Source of the DNA: Lachnospira sp. UBA4285
Lineage (GTDB): Bacteria; Bacillota; Clostridia; Lachnospirales; Lachnospiraceae
Assembly: GCA_002394965.1 (NCBI GenBank)
Contig: DGVL01000071.1
Coordinates: 1-13,140, forward strand
DNA length: 13,140 bases
Direction of reading: 5' to 3'
Under the pieces are notes generated by a model. It saw nothing but the letters and a program-made list of their open reading frames with translations, did not search any database and was not told where the DNA came from. This document shows, one piece after another, positions 12,867 to 13,140 of this stretch. Made by a program: the position numbers and the translations under genes. Each line of letters starts with the position of its first letter. The stretch's first letter is position 1.

Positions 12867-13140
12867 TTGAAAAAAGTCACGAAAATCGCGGAAACAGCGA
12901 GCTCAAAAGTTAAACTCAAGAAAATCAGGGTAGCCGCCTACTGCCGCGTCTCTACGGATTCCGATGCTCAGCTTGAAAGCCTTGAGGCACAGAAAACCCA
13001 CTACGAAAATTACATCACATCTCGTGATGACTGGGAGTTCGCTGGACTCTATTACGACGAAGGCATTACTGGCACCAAGAAGGACAAGCGCCCGGAGCTC
13101 TTACGGCTCATTGATGACTGCAAGGCCGGTAAAGTGGACT
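12867..13140 (+). CDS. Large serine recombinase, N-terminal part (3' end missing)
   Basis: The first 91 residues of a serine recombinase/integrase of the resolvase fold, which would integrate or excise the prophage. IRVAAYCRVSTD (20-31) contains the nucleophile S29 and the Arg before it (R27) typical of the Y-x-R-x-S motif. The following SLEAQKTHYENYI helix, the GLYYDEGITGTK stretch and the RPELLRLIDDCKAGK helix are the standard catalytic-domain order. The start is a TTG (12867) because AAAGGAGG (12851-12858) is 8 bases upstream and no ATG is nearby in frame. The DNA-binding and coiled-coil parts lie beyond the window. Related elements often carry two or three such genes in a row. Confidence 0.93.
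   Translation, partial: MKKVTKIAETASSKVKLKKIRVAAYCRVSTDSDAQLESLEAQKTHYENYITSRDDWEFAGLYYDEGITGTKKDKRPELLRLIDDCKAGKVD

Larger units (their letters stand above)
1..13140 (+). mobile_element. Siphovirus-type prophage, tail to lysis to integrase segment
   Basis: Gene order is tape measure, Dit, Tal, small tail proteins, tail glycosidase, holin, endolysin, small protein, serine recombinase, all on one strand. This is the standard late-module order of temperate siphophages of Gram-positive bacteria, with the recombinase placed after lysis as in many clostridial prophages. Neither prophage end nor any attachment site is inside the window; the left end cuts the tape measure gene and the right end cuts the recombinase. 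Head, packaging and replication genes are not visible. Whether the prophage is active cannot be judged from this segment. Confidence 0.93.

Noticed and set aside
1..13140. tRNA genes, CRISPR arrays, riboswitches
   Set aside because: I looked for cloverleaf-type spacing, regular repeat-spacer arrays and long structured leaders on both strands and saw none. Gaps between genes are all under about 120 bases and hold only the terminators, promoter and hairpin listed.

Overview
The window is the late (tail, host-entry and lysis) end of a siphovirus-type prophage. All convincing genes read on the + strand. Strong AGGAGG-type ribosome binding sites, tight or overlapping gene junctions, Gram-positive phage protein families (TP901-type tape measure, Dit, Tal, Cph1-type holin, GH25 lysin with Cpl-7 and LysM modules) and a serine recombinase point to a Firmicutes host. 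A gut clostridium such as a Lachnospiraceae or relative is my inference; no rRNA or host marker gene is present.

Layout. 1-2091: tape measure protein, cut by the left window edge, carrying twenty in-register 11-residue repeats. 2093-2872: distal tail protein (Dit). 2877-5420: tail-associated protein (Tal) with an N-terminal LamG-like lectin domain and a C-terminal half of a jelly-roll. 5423-5617 and 5618-6205: two small proteins that both begin with the same half jelly-roll motif. 6197-8538: a foreign-looking cassette with its own near-consensus promoter, an AbrB-like regulator, a membrane-anchored metal-dependent amidohydrolase and its own terminator. 8553-11024: a large GH18-type glycosidase, probably a tail-tip enzyme, whose barrel appears to be interrupted by about 500 residues of carbohydrate-binding domains. 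11104-12490: holin and GH25 endolysin, bracketed by terminators. 12608-13140: a small SHOCT-like protein followed by the start of a large serine recombinase (TTG start), which runs off the right edge.

How the genes fit together. Tape measure, Dit and Tal set tail length and form the baseplate. The LamG, jelly-roll and GH18 modules probably recognise and cut surface glycans during adsorption. Holin and endolysin release progeny. The recombinase marks the integration/excision end of the prophage.

The most interesting element is the cassette between the 195-residue protein and the GH18 gene. It has the full anatomy of a phage 'moron' and is visibly poorer in G+C than its surroundings. It is flanked by an exact 9-bp direct repeat (GGTGACGCG). 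Collapsing the two repeats into one gives an uninterrupted late operon in which the upstream gene ends in an ATGA stop/start overlap with the GH18 gene. The pairing of an AbrB-like repressor with a membrane-tethered amidohydrolase as prophage cargo is the best candidate here for an undescribed accessory system.
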